Below, in pieces: positions 44,911-56,981 of a DNA stretch of 64,000 bases (the first letter of the stretch is position 1; every line of letters starts with the position of its first letter). A program made the position numbers and the translations under genes. Below the pieces are notes generated by a model. It searched no databases, was not told the DNA's origin, and worked only from the letters and a program-made list of their open reading frames with translations. Source of the stretch: Cololabis saira. Lineage: Eukaryota > Chordata > Actinopteri > Beloniformes > Belonidae. The stretch lies in NCBI RefSeq assembly GCF_033807715.1, contig NC_084587.1, positions 15,137,017 through 15,201,016 on the forward strand, in the 5' to 3' direction.

Positions 44911-45677
44911 AAAGCTGAACCACAAAGTAAGCAGTAGTTCACGCTGACAATATATTTACTCATTAATATGTTTAACCGAATAACCAAAACTGCTAAGGGT
45001 GTAGATCTGTCCTTATACCCAGTTTATAGTAGATTTATCTCTTCTGCAGTATTTCAATACACTGTGCCCTGTTATGTACAACATGCCATTACACCTAAGC
45101 AATTACTATTCCAGGCATCTTTTGCAGAGTCGTGGGGACAGTCAGCAGGAAAAGGTATTTGAAATAAGAATAAGTGGAGTACAAATGAATGAATATGATG
45201 TCATAACTGAGTTGGGCTGGTAGATAATAATTCAATTACCTTGGGTCAAATCATCATTTTTGTTAGTGGAATGAGTTTCTGTGTGTGTGTGGATAAATGA
45301 TGCTGTCTGGTTCTCTTGTGCTTGGAAATGGAAAAACGCAAAAGGACAGAAAAGGAAGAACAAGAAATCTTCTTTGAAAGTATCTTGGTGGTGCATCTTT
45401 CTTACTCTGTGTGAGAGGATGAAAGGTCCATCAGGAGCCAGTTTGGGCAGAGATGTGTTGTGACAGAGGTGGGTGAGAATTACAATGCCAGAAAAGTGAG
45501 CTCTATGATTTGTGGAGCTAATAATCTGGTATATACTGTACATGTGATGTTTTCTGCAGTCAACTTCCATTCATTGGTTATATAGACCTATTCCTACATT
45601 TCAGGTCTGTAACTCTGTCATGCCATCTTTTTAAAGACTCTTTGGTTTTGAAGATACCCAACAACAATGCTTTAGAG

Positions 45678-46290
45678 CAGTGGTTCCCAACCTTTTTTCC
45701 TTGGAGCCCCCCCTACTTGTGTCTAAGACCAGCCAGGCCCCCCACCCATACGTACTAGCAGCAAAAGAGTAAAGTTATTCGTTACAAACCTTTAATTGAA
45801 AAAATGAACATTAATTATGTTTTTTGATACATTTCTCTTTGGTTTACCCTGTACTTTGTTTTTCTTACCTTCCTTTTGTGTCACCAATGTATAAAATACA
45901 CACAAAAAATAATTGCAAGGACATAAAAATATTTCTGAAAAATGTCTCTTTTAATATGAGAGCAAAATTTTTTTAAGTTTTTCCAACAACCTGTCGGAGT
46001 AGTAATATGATTAAATGTTGAATAATGATATAATAATACGTTTTTAAGTTTTTATCCTGATAAATAACTGAGTATTTTAAAATGACCAAAATATATTTCT
46101 ATGTGGGTTTATACAGACTTGGATTACTGTATTCCATTAGGTGTGTTATTATTATTTTTTAATTTATTTAACATGTGCAAATATAATTTTTACAACTGCA
46201 TATCCTCAAAGCAGACAAAGTTTCGCGCCCCCCCCAGAGATCTCTGGCGCTCCCCCAGTGGGGGCCCGGACCCCAGGTTGGGAGACACTG
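45678..46290. mobile_element. hAT-type MITE with TSD CTTTAGAG
   Basis: CAGTGGTTCCCAACCTTTTT at the left and CAGGTTGGGAGACACTG at the right, between perfect 8-bp repeats CTTTAGAG (45670-45677, 46291-46298). Subterminal GCCCCCCC and GGGGGCCC blocks are typical of this vertebrate MITE group. No ORF. Confidence 0.93.
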
Positions 46291-46298
46291 CTTTAGAG

Positions 46299-48417
46299 GT
46301 ACTTTATAAGTGTGGAGCATTTAAACCTTTATTTCCCCGCAGCCACGCCTCTGTAATTTGTGTAAAACGTGGTTTTACAGATTTCCTTCTTAAAAAGTGC
46401 CCGGAAACCATGTTCTCACGAAAGCAGCATTGGTAAATGTGTTTTTCTGTAGCAATGCTACCTTATCAGAAAAGTTATGGTATTTTCCGAGGGCTCTTAT
46501 GGTGTTTTTTCTCTTTGATTTGAAGACACTGCATCCATTTCTTCCAAAACATAAGGAAATAAATGAAAATCTGTCGAGAATATTGACTTGGGCTGACCAT
46601 AGAATATGAGACGGTACATCCCGGATGTGTTTGAGTTCAGAGCTGCCTGAGCTGCCTCAGTTCTGTCAGAGAGAGGGACGAGCATATATTGAGAAAATGC
46701 CCAGTGTCCTGCTCTTCTTTCCTCTCCTTCACTGCTAGTCAGTCGTCTGTTCATGTGTCTGCTCATCCTTCTGTCAGTGGTTAGGTCCATAGTTTCTCCT
46801 TGTGTTGCTTGCTCATTTTAATTCTTTGGATCCTGCATTTTTAGTTTATTATAAGCATTATTAACTGCTTCTGCCTCCCAGTCTCCTGCTTTTTGGTCTT
46901 ACTCCTGAAACCTGGCAAAAGTAAACATAAATACGGCCAAACACTGGTTTTCTGAACTAACTCAACCCAGCAATATGTCAGATTTGTTGTGCTAAATGGG
47001 TTCTGCTCCATTTCCCTTTTCTCTTGTTCAGGATTTCTCTCATGAGAGTATATTTCTTTCTTCTTCCAGATGATCTGGTGAAAAGAGGGCTTTGGCTGAT
47101 ACACCTTTCACACGTTCGTTCTCCTTTTGTTCAGGGGCCACTTAATGCGACCACCAATCAAAGTGGCCTTTTGAATGCTGACCTTTTCTTGAACAGTGAC
47201 CTCGGGCCAGGTTCAACAATCACCGCAGTAACATATTGTAGCAGGCTGGTCCTCCACATGGCATGCCTGGTTAACCACTGCCCAACAAGCAGGATGCTTG
47301 TGTGTGCATTTCTGTCTGTACATATGTGTGTGTGCGTCAGAGACAGAACGAGAATAAAAAGAAAGTAATGTGTGTGCTCATCCAAGAGTATGACATTGTA
47401 TGTAACAGACAAGCTTTCTATGTGTGACCCACATAAAAGGTCTCAATGAGCCTCAGGACAACCTTCCATGCCTTCCATGCATACGCTTTACATGACCCCC
47501 CCCCAACCTCTTCCAACACACACACACAAACGCACACTCACACAATAGAGCTCAGTTCCCATGGTGACTCTGTTCCAGTTTGTGGGATTTTCCAGGCGGT
47601 GTCCGGAACAGTGGACACTCCACAGTTTGTCTTGGAAGTTTGCTTTGATGTGAGGGGGTAGACCATCCCTGAGGGAGGACAGTTCCTGACCCTTTACACA
47701 CACACTCATGCACACACATACTTGCACTTCTATACTTGTTGGGACAACCGTTGACACGATGTCGTTTATTATGTAAACTGAACCCTTATCCAACTCCAGT
47801 AGTACCTGATATTAAAGTAAAAAAAATAACCTAACTCGACAGTTTTTGACTGAAGTGTAAATGCTTTATCGTCATAAAGGGGAGAGTTGTGGCTTGCTCA
47901 CATATACGGAGAGATGTAGAGGAAACTCAGTGTTCACTCAGAAAGGTTTCCAGGGGATTTTTAATGGTAAAGCATGTAATATTTCCACAGTAAAATGGCT
48001 CAAACTGACTAGACCAATCCGTTTCTCTCGTGCCTTTAGAGTACATTATCTCAAATATGTCCAGCAGTGTTTAAAGCTTGAGAGACTTTAAGGGGCAAAT
48101 GTGGTTTTATGCCCTATTTTCCTGTCTTAAAGAAAATAGATATTCTATGTGCATGAATATAATCCTGTATAATAAAATAAAAAAAGAAGCAAATGAGAGG
48201 CAATGATATGATAAAATTATGAGCAATAAAACTATTTTCCTCTTTCACTCACTGAGGGCCGGGTGGAGCATGGGGTTTTTTTTTTTAATAATGTCATGAC
48301 TGTTGTAATTGCTGGATATTTAAATTCACTTTATGAATGTGATTAATAGCAACCTGTAGTTTGTTGTAATCAAGCTAAATTGACCATATTATCTTAATTA
48401 TATTGAGATGTTTTGTA
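46299..48417. other. Intergenic, nothing gene-like
   Basis: Contains short CA-rich runs (47515-47545, 47695-47720) and no supported coding exon. Confidence 0.4.
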
Positions 48418-48422
48418 AGGTT

Positions 48423-48761
48423 TGACAGAGATGTGGCGGATAGGACCCAGACGCAGGAGACAGGAGTTCGAAAAAAAGGTGCTTAAGCAAAACCAAAAAC
48501 GCTGCTTTGCAGGATTGCAAAACTAACCAGAGCTTAAATATGACCAAAACTTCAAAAACCTGACATGGCAGATGGAGGGAGGAAACAGAAAAGACCAGCA
48601 GGGAGCAAAGGAAAGACACGACAAGATATAAACAGAAGGGTTGACGAGACACAGGTGCGGACAATCAAGGCAGATGGGAACAAGGGAAGTCAAGACAGAA
48701 CTGAAACACAAGGACACAGGGTTTCAAAATAATACAGGAACTAAATACCAAAACTGTGACA
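48423..48761 (-). mobile_element. Solo LTR with 5-bp TSD AGGTT
   Basis: Bounded by AGGTT (48418-48422, 48762-48766). On the minus strand it starts TGTCACAG and ends CTCTGTCA. It has the GACTCCTGTCTCCTGCGTCTGGGTCC-type end shared with 22406-22736. A 5-bp duplication and TG...CA ends fit a Gypsy-like solo LTR. Confidence 0.8.
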
Positions 48762-49247
48762 AGGTTGTTATATTGATGTAAACCGACTTAATACGGCCAT
48801 ATAAGGTAATGCAATGTTTATTTAAAATACAACTTTGAACGATTCCTTGACATTTGTTCTTGTCTACATTTAGTAATTTTACTATGATTGATAATGTAGG
48901 TGTCGATGATGATTCTTACGCAACACATCAGGTCCCACATCAGGCGCATCGCAAGGTCGTCCAGACCATAGACATATATACGTAGACACCACGAGTGGGC
49001 TTGCTCGCTGCTGCGATACGTCAACGTCGCCGTCATATTGGATGTGGCAAGACTGCGCTGTATACTAATACAAGTAAATTGACTTATTTTCATAAAGCGC
49101 CTTTCTACAAAGGGATTTACGTTTTGGGTCTCATTTATTAATTCACACACACACTAATATACTTGGGAAACAGTTAGGCACCAAATATAATATATTTAAT
49201 TTTCTCAGATGGCAAAAATAAGAACTTTATTGATCCCACATAGGAGT

Positions 49248-49621
49248 AATTCATGTTATATCAGCTATAGAGAACAAGGTAGTGGCGAAAAACAATATAT
49301 ATCCCCCCTCACAAAAATAAAAAAAATAGAGAAACATATTTTCTCATCAACAAAACAAATTTTAAATTTTTCAAATAACAAAATAACATATTTGAACCGT
49401 TTTTCAGACAATAAAATAACATTTGAACCATTTTTCAGACAATAAAATAACTGAAAAATGGTTCAAATATGTTATTTTGTTACTTGAAAAATTTAAAATA
49501 TGTTTATGTAAAATATGCTTTGATGATAAAATATGTTTCTCTATTTTTCTTATTTTTGTGAGGGTGATATATATTGTTTTTCGGCACTACCTTGTTCTCT
49601 ATAGCTGATATAACATGAATT
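49248..49621. repeat. Foldback with about 170-bp arms
   Basis: AATTCATGTTATATCAGCTA at the left edge is the exact complement of TAGCTGATATAACATGAATT at the right edge. The arms continue through CAAGGTAGTGGCGAAAAACA and complement to a small loop near 49430. It directly abuts the next repeat at 49622. Confidence 0.88.
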
Positions 49622-49747
49622 AAAGCTGCAAGCAGCGATGAACGGGCCCTCGCAATCACGTCCACCGCCCCCCATAAGCATATCAGAAAAGACAGCACCC
49701 ACGACTCTCTATGTCAAACCCTTAAAAAGTTATAGCAGAAAATAGGG

Positions 49748-50380
49748 ACAACCAATCAGAAGAAAGGGTGGGGCTAATTCAGGCCAATGAAGGTGAAGGA
49801 CTCCATACAGAATCTGATGACACCACTCTCTATGTCAAAACATTCAAAAGTTATAGTAGGAAATAGGGACAACCAATCAGAAGAAGGGGCGGGGCTAATT
49901 CAGGCCAATGAAGGTCACGGACTCCATACAGAATCTTATGACACCACCCACGACTCTCTATGTCAAACCATTCCAAAGTTATAGCAGAAAATCGGGACAA
50001 CCAATCAGAAGAAGGGGCGGGGCTAATTAAGGCCAACGAAGCTTAAGAACTCATTACAGAGTCCCATGATACCACCCATGACTTCCTATGTCAAACCATT
50101 CAAAAGTTATAGCAGAAAAAAGGGACAACCAATCAGAAGAAGGGGCGGGGCTAATTCAGGCCAATGAAGGTCAAGGACTCCATAAAGAATCTGATGACAC
50201 CACCCACGACTCTCTATGTCAAACCATTCCAAAGTTATAGCAGAAAATCGGGACAACCAATCAGAAGAAGGGGCGGGGCTAATTAAGACCAACGAAGCTT
50301 AAGGACTCATTACAGAGTCCCATGACACCACCCACAACTCTCTATGTCAAACCATTCAAAAGTTATGGCAGAGAAAAGTA
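49748..50380 (+). repeat. Tandem array, five 121/128-bp units
   Basis: Each unit starts ACAACCAATCAGAAGAAGGG; starts are at 49748, 49869, 49997, 50125 and 50253. Units 2 and 4 share GCCAATGAAGGTCA; units 3 and 5 share CCAACGAAGCTTAAG. This is a two-unit (256 bp) higher-order repeat. Every unit carries a CCAAT box 10 bp before a GGGCGGGGC GC-box (variant GGGTGGGGC in unit 1). Confidence 0.92.
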
Positions 50381-50544
50381 TTCTAGGGGGCGCTGTTGAA
50401 CCGTTAGCCACGCCCATTAATGCAAACCATGAAATATCAAATTTATCGCCAAGTCTGGCTTGCATGCAAAATTTGGTGACTTTTGGAGAACTATCAAATA
50501 TGGACCAATCACATGAAGGGGGGGCGCGCCTTTTGGCGTCTAGC

Positions 50545-50558
50545 GTCGCCACGGTAAC
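50545..50558 (+). promoter_or_regulatory. X-box-like motif in repeat (1)
   Basis: GTCGCCACGGTAAC fits the RFX X-box consensus with a 2-nt spacer. An identical copy is at 51005-51018. Confidence 0.35.
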
Positions 50559-51004
50559 ACTTTTGAAAGAGAAAAGTAATGCGTGGTGTCGCAGGATGTA
50601 GACGCACATTTTGATGTATAACACACCTGGGTGCACGTTACGGTTCGGGCTGAATTAACTGCCGAAGGAATGGCATAAATTTCGCCAAAATGACACAATT
50701 TATTCAAAATGGCCGACATCCTGTTCGGTTTTGGCCATGGCTCCAAGAGACTTTTCTTTAAGTTGTGCCATGATACAGGTGTGTAGCGATTTTCGTGCAT
50801 GTACGTCAAACCGTATTGTGGGGCTTGAGGCACAAAGTTTTCTGGGGGGCGCTGTTGAGCCATTTTGCCACGCCCATTAATGCAAACCATGAAAGATCAA
50901 ATTTATCGCCAGGCCTGGCTTGCATGCCAAATTTGGTGCCTTTTGGGGAACTATCAAATATGGACCAATCAGATGAAGGGGGGGTGCGCTTGTTGGCGTC
51001 TAGC

Positions 51005-51018
51005 GTCGCCACGGTAAC
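51005..51018 (+). promoter_or_regulatory. X-box-like motif in repeat (2)
   Basis: GTCGCCACGGTAAC, in the second copy of the same repeat module. Confidence 0.35.
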
Positions 51019-51310
51019 ACTTTTGAAAGAGAAAAGTAATGCGTGTAGTCGCAGGATGGAGACGCACATTTTGATGTATAACACATCTGGGTTCACGATA
51101 CGGTTCGGGCTGAATTAACTCTCGAATGAATGGCATATATTGCTCCAAAATTACGCAATTAATTCAGAATGTTCAAAATGGCCGACTTCCTGTTCGGTTT
51201 CAGGCATGGCGACAAGAGACTTTTCTTTTAGTTGCGACATGATACAGGTGTGTACCGATTTTCGTTCAAGTACGTCAAACCGTATTATGGGGCTTGAGGC
51301 ACAAAGTTTT

Positions 51311-52213
51311 TTCTGTCGAACCAATCAGATGAAGGGTGGGCGCGGCAGAAGCTGCGGGCCGCCAGGCGACGGCTCCCGAGGCGGTGTGGCCAACGGAGCG
51401 ACCCACCCCTGCACCCCGTCTGAGGTTCGCCGCGGCAGCGCTGGCGGTGCCGCAGCTTAGAGGCCGGGAGGCAGAAGCTGCGGGCCGCCAGGCGACGGCT
51501 CCTGGGACGGAGTCGGCGACGGAGACGGCGACGGAGACGGCGACGGAGACGGAGGCGGAGTTGGCTGGATAGGCGGCTGCTGAGGCGCAGCCGCCAGCGG
51601 CGGCGGGTCCTGCAGAGACGGGGCCGGACCAGCGGCCAGAGCAGTGTGTCAAGGAGGAGGAGGCGGTCCTGGACGCACCAGCTCCAGAACGGGGCTGCGC
51701 CGTGAAGGAAGCGGTCCCGGAGGCGCACCGGCAGCTGGCGCGGGGCCGCGTCGCGGAGGAGGAGGTGGTCCTGGACGCACCGTGTGGCCCGAGGCCACCA
51801 TGGGCCCGGCCCCGAGAGTGGATTCCACGGCGGGCGGGCCGACGCCGGGGACGACCCCCCCGACCAGGAAGGCCCGGGGGTTCCGGGCTTCCTCTCCCGC
51901 TCCGAGAGGGCGGGGGGGGAGTAGGCTCGGCCAGACAGACCCCGGCGCGAGTTTGGCGTTGGGGGAGTGTAGCAGTGTGAGTGCCAAGGGGGCCCGACCG
52001 ACAGGATGGAGAGACACGGAGTTCAGTGCAGACCCTCTTTTATTTAAGCTTCACCAACACACACGTGCTTCCAGCTTCAACAGCTTCCAAGGGAGACCAG
52101 CCCTTGCTGCTGTGCAGCTATGCCTTATGAAGGCTGGCAGGGTGGAGAGGCTGATTGGGCCCACCTGTGCCCTAATCAGCCTGAGTGGCTGCAGCTCCTC
52201 CACCCTGCCACAG
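51311..52213 (-). mobile_element. GC-rich LTR-like segment
   Basis: On the minus strand, 52213 to about 51970 reads TGTGGCAGGGTGGAGGAGCT up to CACTCACACTGCTACA, i.e. TG...CA, with AATAAAAGAG and a CTCTCCATCCTGTC stretch as in an LTR R/U5. 51311-51969 is 70-80% GC with two near-identical AGGCAGAAGCTGCGGGCCGC-type modules and a (GGCGACGGAGAC)n run at 51506-51550. Long open frames here follow from GC content. Confidence 0.55.
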
Positions 52214-52672
52214 AGACGTAAAACGTAAATTTCTTTGTAGAAAGGCGCTTTATGAAAATAAGTCAATTTACTTGTATTAGTTTACAGCGCAGTCTTGCCA
52301 CATCCAATATGGCGGCGACGTTGACGTATGGCTCAGTGCTCGATGCGGCGTCTACGTATATATGTCTATTGTCCAGACACTCACCACCCCAGTATCCACC
52401 TGCATGTCTTGACCTACGAAGGGGGGTTAAGTTATGTTCATCACCCCAAAATATCTATGTATGCTTAATAAATGAGGACTAATTGGAGCGATGCCAAGGT
52501 GGATAACTCAAGTGTTTTATCATTAAGAATGCATATGAAGTCTTCACTGCGAGAGTTGACGGAAATTTATTTGAAACACGAATATTATTTCTTGTTTGTT
52601 TGATTTTTGACTGAAAAAAGTTAACTGCAAATGCAATATGATTAGAATGGCATATGTCAGCAGCCATGGGAC

Positions 52673-52800
52673 CCCCCCCCCCCCCCTCCAGATGAGCTGG
52701 AGGAAGTGACCGGGGAGAGGGAAAACTGAGCTACCATGATTAGGCTTCTGACCCTGCGTCCCGACCTCGGATAAGAGGAGGAAAATGGATTGATGGATAT
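52673..52800 (+). repeat. RTE-like LINE 3' end
   Basis: Poly-C then GATGAGCTGGAGGAAGTGAC, CCGACCTCGGATAAGAGGAG and AAAATGGATTGATGGA are the common fish RTE/Rex3-type LINE 3' end. Confidence 0.6.
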
Positions 52801-55607
52801 CAAGAGAGTCAGCCGTGTGGATGCAGCAGCCATGATTTGGCCATTAGAGTATCAAATGGTAAGAATTAAGTAAGATAATGTGAGAAAAGTAGCATCATAG
52901 GTGATTTATGCTTCAACACTGAAGGGCCACTGTGTTTTCTACCGTAGCTGGAGAGCCTGTATTGTGACCTTGACTGAGTATTGCATTTGTTCCCAACATA
53001 TTTCCTGCCACCACTTCTTTTTCAGCATTCTCAAATTGTGTAGAAAACTAGATTGCTGCAGTGTGAGTAAGAATAACTGTTGCACAACATGCATTTGCTC
53101 TAATTAACAAAATACATGCTTTGTGAAGTAAACAAAAGGAGGTTCAGTTCTGCGGAAAAGAACCCACACTGCCACCACCGAGAATTCGGTGGTGCAACTG
53201 CAGAAGTATAAATGCCAACTATGATGTAAGTCCCCTATGAAAGTTACGTGCACAGTTGGTACAGAAATCATGGTTTATGCCCAATTGTTTTTTCTGTATC
53301 GTTATAAAGTAATTGGAAGTACGTGGGGTGCAGAGGTAATGTGAAAGTTCTCTAGATAAGGCACAAATGGCTAGAATTGTCAGCTGATGTCCATTTCAAT
53401 GTGTTACCTTGTCCCAAAACAAGATTTTAGCTTGAGTGATGTCAAAAACAGCGATGATATTCGACTTGTGTGGTCCAACACTGCAGTACCTCATCATGTT
53501 TCGTCAGAGCTTTGAATGACAAACTCCCAACGGCACAGACAACTCTTGCAATTAGAAAAATGTAAGTGTTAAAAAACACCAATAAACTGAAATATGTTCA
53601 AATGCTCCAGAAAGTTATGGGAAATTGTCATCAGGTGATGATAGCACTTCTCTTTTTTCTCACTAAACGCTCCGATCCTCGTACAGACATTTGTTCCGTG
53701 GTCAAGATAGAAATATTTATTTGTCCAAAACCCAAACCATGGAAAAACCAAGGCAGATGTCCAGTTCCTGTGTTAACTCACAAGGTTCATCACTCACAGT
53801 GGACCTTATAAAAGAACCCACTCACAACTGTGCCAGAGGTCTTTACAACGTCTATAGAGAATGAGAGGACTAGACAGCAGTTATAAACCCTCTTTCTATG
53901 GGGATGACTCAGACTCCAGATTTTATAGGACTGGCCCTTCTGTGCGCGTGTGTGCTTATACGTGTATTGGTGTGTGTGTGTTTGTGTGAGTTCATCTATG
54001 GATTTACTGAAAGTTAGTATATTTGTAGCCTGGCTGATTGGCACGTTTATTATGTGCCTGAAATCTGTAATGAAAACTCAAACAGTGAGGATGATACATA
54101 GGGTGCTGTGGTAGCTCATAAGGAAGTATATGGTGAAAACTACTGTCAGTTGCCGTGGTAACTCAACTGGTTATCACTAGTCAACCAAAACGTAATTTAT
54201 GTTTGATCTTCAGTGTCAAAGATTGGGGGCAAAACAGATTTGCACAACGGTAAAATTAAGAAAAAAAAGACAACAATCTGACAAATTAAAACAAAGTTGA
54301 GTCTATTTCCAATGTCATAAAATAGGGAAGGAAAATAATTTGGAAGAACGAGATGAGTTTTGAAACTACACGACCAAAAGGCTCTTAAAGACGCCTCCAG
54401 AATCTTGCCTGAACCCGTGAACGTACACCCCCAGGTAGCCACTGGCTGAACTTGTAAGCCTCCAAAGAGCAGAAGTCTCTTCATGTTTCGTCTGAGACCT
54501 GACAACACATCGAACTACCTGAAAAATATGGAAAATGTGAAACAGTAAAAAAGGACAATTACCTATCAAAGAGATATCTAGAAGGACTCCTCAGCCTCTC
54601 CAGTTCCCTCAAGTGTCACCACACATAAATATTCACTTTTTGCCAAACAAACATGACCATGCTAAAAGTTTGAATTTAACTCAGACAAGGTCACTACCAA
54701 TACATGTAAATTTAGACCGAATCCATTTATGAATTGGCAGCTGCAGGGGTTTAGTTTGAATCTTTTAACAATACTCAGCGCAGAGCAGGGAAAACAAGAG
54801 CTGTCTGCTCCCATCCTCGTCCTTCTTCCATCATAATTCCCCTGTGTTGTTGAAGTTCAAAACCTCTGAGGCTGCTTAATTTCACATGACGTTACAACAA
54901 AGCAAAATCCATAAAATCTGATGTATAAAAACATTATTAAAATGATTTGTGCAGTGTTCTTGTTTTTTGACAGTTATGGAATTCCAAAACAACACATTGA
55001 TTATAAAGCGTCCACTTAATTCATCACACAACATTCATCTTTCCCATTTCTGCTCGCTGGAAAAATGTAGCAGCCCTTCTCTGAGCATGGCTAGAGAGGG
55101 TTTGTGTCCAAATAACAGTGCTGGACTGGCACTGAACTTGTATGTGTCATAACCTCACTCGCTGTGTGAGGGGAAATTTCCTGTAATATTATCCTGAAAT
55201 ATATGTTTGATGTCTGGGAAATGTTTTCAGAATGTCACAGTTTGGGGTTTCCGCAGACACAGTTTCAGCTTCTGAAAATATAACTGTCAGATGATCTGAA
55301 ATATGAATGAGGGGTCATGTCTCCGTGTGCCTGCCTCACTCTCTCTGCCCGTCTCTCTGTTCTCTCTGTTTTTAAATAACATAGATTCTTTGTATATTTC
55401 CTTTACACGAGTTGACATGCTGGCAAGTTTATGGTAAAAGTGACCAGTTAACAGTTGTCATCTGGGCAAATGAAGCTACTAAGAGGTTTTCAGGGCTTCC
55501 CCTTATATGACAAGAGTCAAAGCTGCTAGAGGATATTAATAAACTGATTCCACACTCGAAAACATAGATTTTGTATTTGTCATTTAACTTGAACCTTTAC
55601 ACAAGAG
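52801..55607. other. Intergenic, nothing gene-like
   Basis: No supported coding region. An X-box-like motif lies at 54149-54162 and a GT-rich patch at 53945-53990. Confidence 0.4.
54149..54162 (+). promoter_or_regulatory. RFX X-box-like motif
   Basis: GTTGCCGTGGTAAC fits the X-box consensus with a 2-nt spacer and lies in non-repetitive sequence. Confidence 0.4.
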
Positions 55608-56331
55608 CAGAGGTGTCAAGTAACGAAGTACAAATACTTTGTTACCTTACTTAAGTAGAAATTTTGGTTATCTATACTTCACTGGAGTAATTATTTTTCA
55701 GATGACTTTTTACTTTTACTCCTTACATTTTCACACAATTATCTGTACTTTTTACTCCTTACATTTTAAAAACAGCATAGTTACTCTATTTCATTTCGGC
55801 CTTTGAAAAAAAAACTATCCAGTTAAATTGCTCCATCCGGATAGAATGAATTTGGTTGTGGTTGTGGCACAGATGTTCTTGTCCAGTGTTCTTCTTACAT
55901 CCGTTGCCCTCAGATTCTTGCAACTAAACTTGGATGGTACATTAGGTACATTCCAATAAAGGTTAGGATAAATGATAACATGCATCATAAGTTTGACTTT
56001 TTGCACCATTACAATACTTATAGGCAACTAGTCATCATATCTTCTGCTCTCTGAAACACATGTTAATGCTCAATAGTACACGTATATGGTTCTTTAATAT
56101 ATTTGCATTATACTAAGATGCATTCATTTTCAATGGCTTTTGTCCTTAATGGCTTTTTTCCCCCTTACATTACTTTTACTTTTATACTTTAAGTAGTTTT
56201 GAAACCAGTACTTTTATACTTTTACTTGAGTAAAAAACTTGAGTTGATACTTCAACTTCTAGGAGTATTTTTAAACTCTAGTATATATACTTCTACCTGA
56301 GTAATGAATGTGAATACTTTTGACACCTCTG
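55608..56331. mobile_element. hAT-type element, CAGAGGTGTC ends (copy 2, inverted)
   Basis: Begins CAGAGGTGTCAAGTAACGAA and ends ACTTTTGACACCTCTG; it is the reverse complement of 43732-44446. Flanks CACAAGAG (55600-55607) and CGTAAGAG (56332-56339) match at 6 of 8 positions. It is 724 bp with no ORF of interest. Confidence 0.88.
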
Positions 56332-56981
56332 CGTAAGAGTCACATGAAACATACATATGAAGCAGCACTTTCATTTATAATGAGGGACATGGTCTTTTCA
56401 CTGGTTAGCTTAGCCGTCAGCTCTGTTGCTACTTAGGGCTTAGCACTGTGTTGACTTCTAGCAAACAGAGCATATCCATTTTATAATATGACAGTAATGA
56501 TCATGCTGTTAACTGCACTAAGAGACCACTGGAGGTTCGGAGGTGTTGCAAAGCAGCTTGCAGTAACTCTCTTTACCCGTAGTTGAAGGCTAATAGCCAG
56601 GGCTAACCAGAGGACACCAGGTGGACAGTCTCTGGCGCATCTGCTTCTGCCTTTGCAGCAGCTGGGTCGTCCAGTTCAGACACTATCACCTTAAATCATT
56701 TCAGGACCATTCCACATGACTAAGTGGACTACTAGCCAACGACATCCAAAGCAAGTGGTGCCAGAGGTGAAAGGAGAATTAGCAGAGGCCCGCTGGGACC
56801 CGCAGTCCTTTGACTTATGACCCACGAGCCTGCGTGAAAGTTCACGTGCATCAGGCTGGGTGACGGTGGTCCCAGCGGAGCTCCAGGTTTCAGCTGCAGC
56901 ACCCACTTCTGATTTCATTTTGGTAGACATTTGAAATAAGGATGTTTGAACAGATTTGATTAGAATAGTGATATTCATTAA

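Larger units (their letters stand above)
49618..51310 (+). mobile_element. GCTGCAAGCAGCG family repeat, 3' truncated, with array
   Basis: Starts AATTAAAGCTGCAAGCAGCG. It contains the tandem array 49748-50380, then two diverged copies of a roughly 460-bp module (GGGGGGCG, TTTTGGCGTCTAGCGTCGCC, ACACCTGGGTGCACGTTACG). It lacks the 3' hairpin end and is cut where the GC-rich segment begins. Confidence 0.75.
48967..52370. mobile_element. 3.4 kb hAT-type composite with TSD GTCCAGAC
   Basis: Left terminus CATAGACATATATACGTAGA and right terminus TCTACGTATATATGTCTATT are the ends of about 160-bp inverted repeats that run inward through AAGCGCCTTTCTACAAAG. Perfect 8-bp repeats GTCCAGAC flank it (48959-48966, 52371-52378). 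The interior holds a foldback, a GCTGCAAGCAGCG-family repeat with a tandem array and an LTR-like GC-rich segment. No transposase is visible. Confidence 0.9.

Noticed and set aside
49748..50380. Tandem array considered as a CRISPR array
   Set aside because: Units are 121/128 bp with no constant short repeat and variable spacer; eukaryotic satellite-like structure.
51285..52017. Open frames of 78-194 codons in the GC-rich block
   Set aside because: High GC removes stops in all frames on both strands; composition is Gly/Arg/Pro/Ala and no domain is recognisable.
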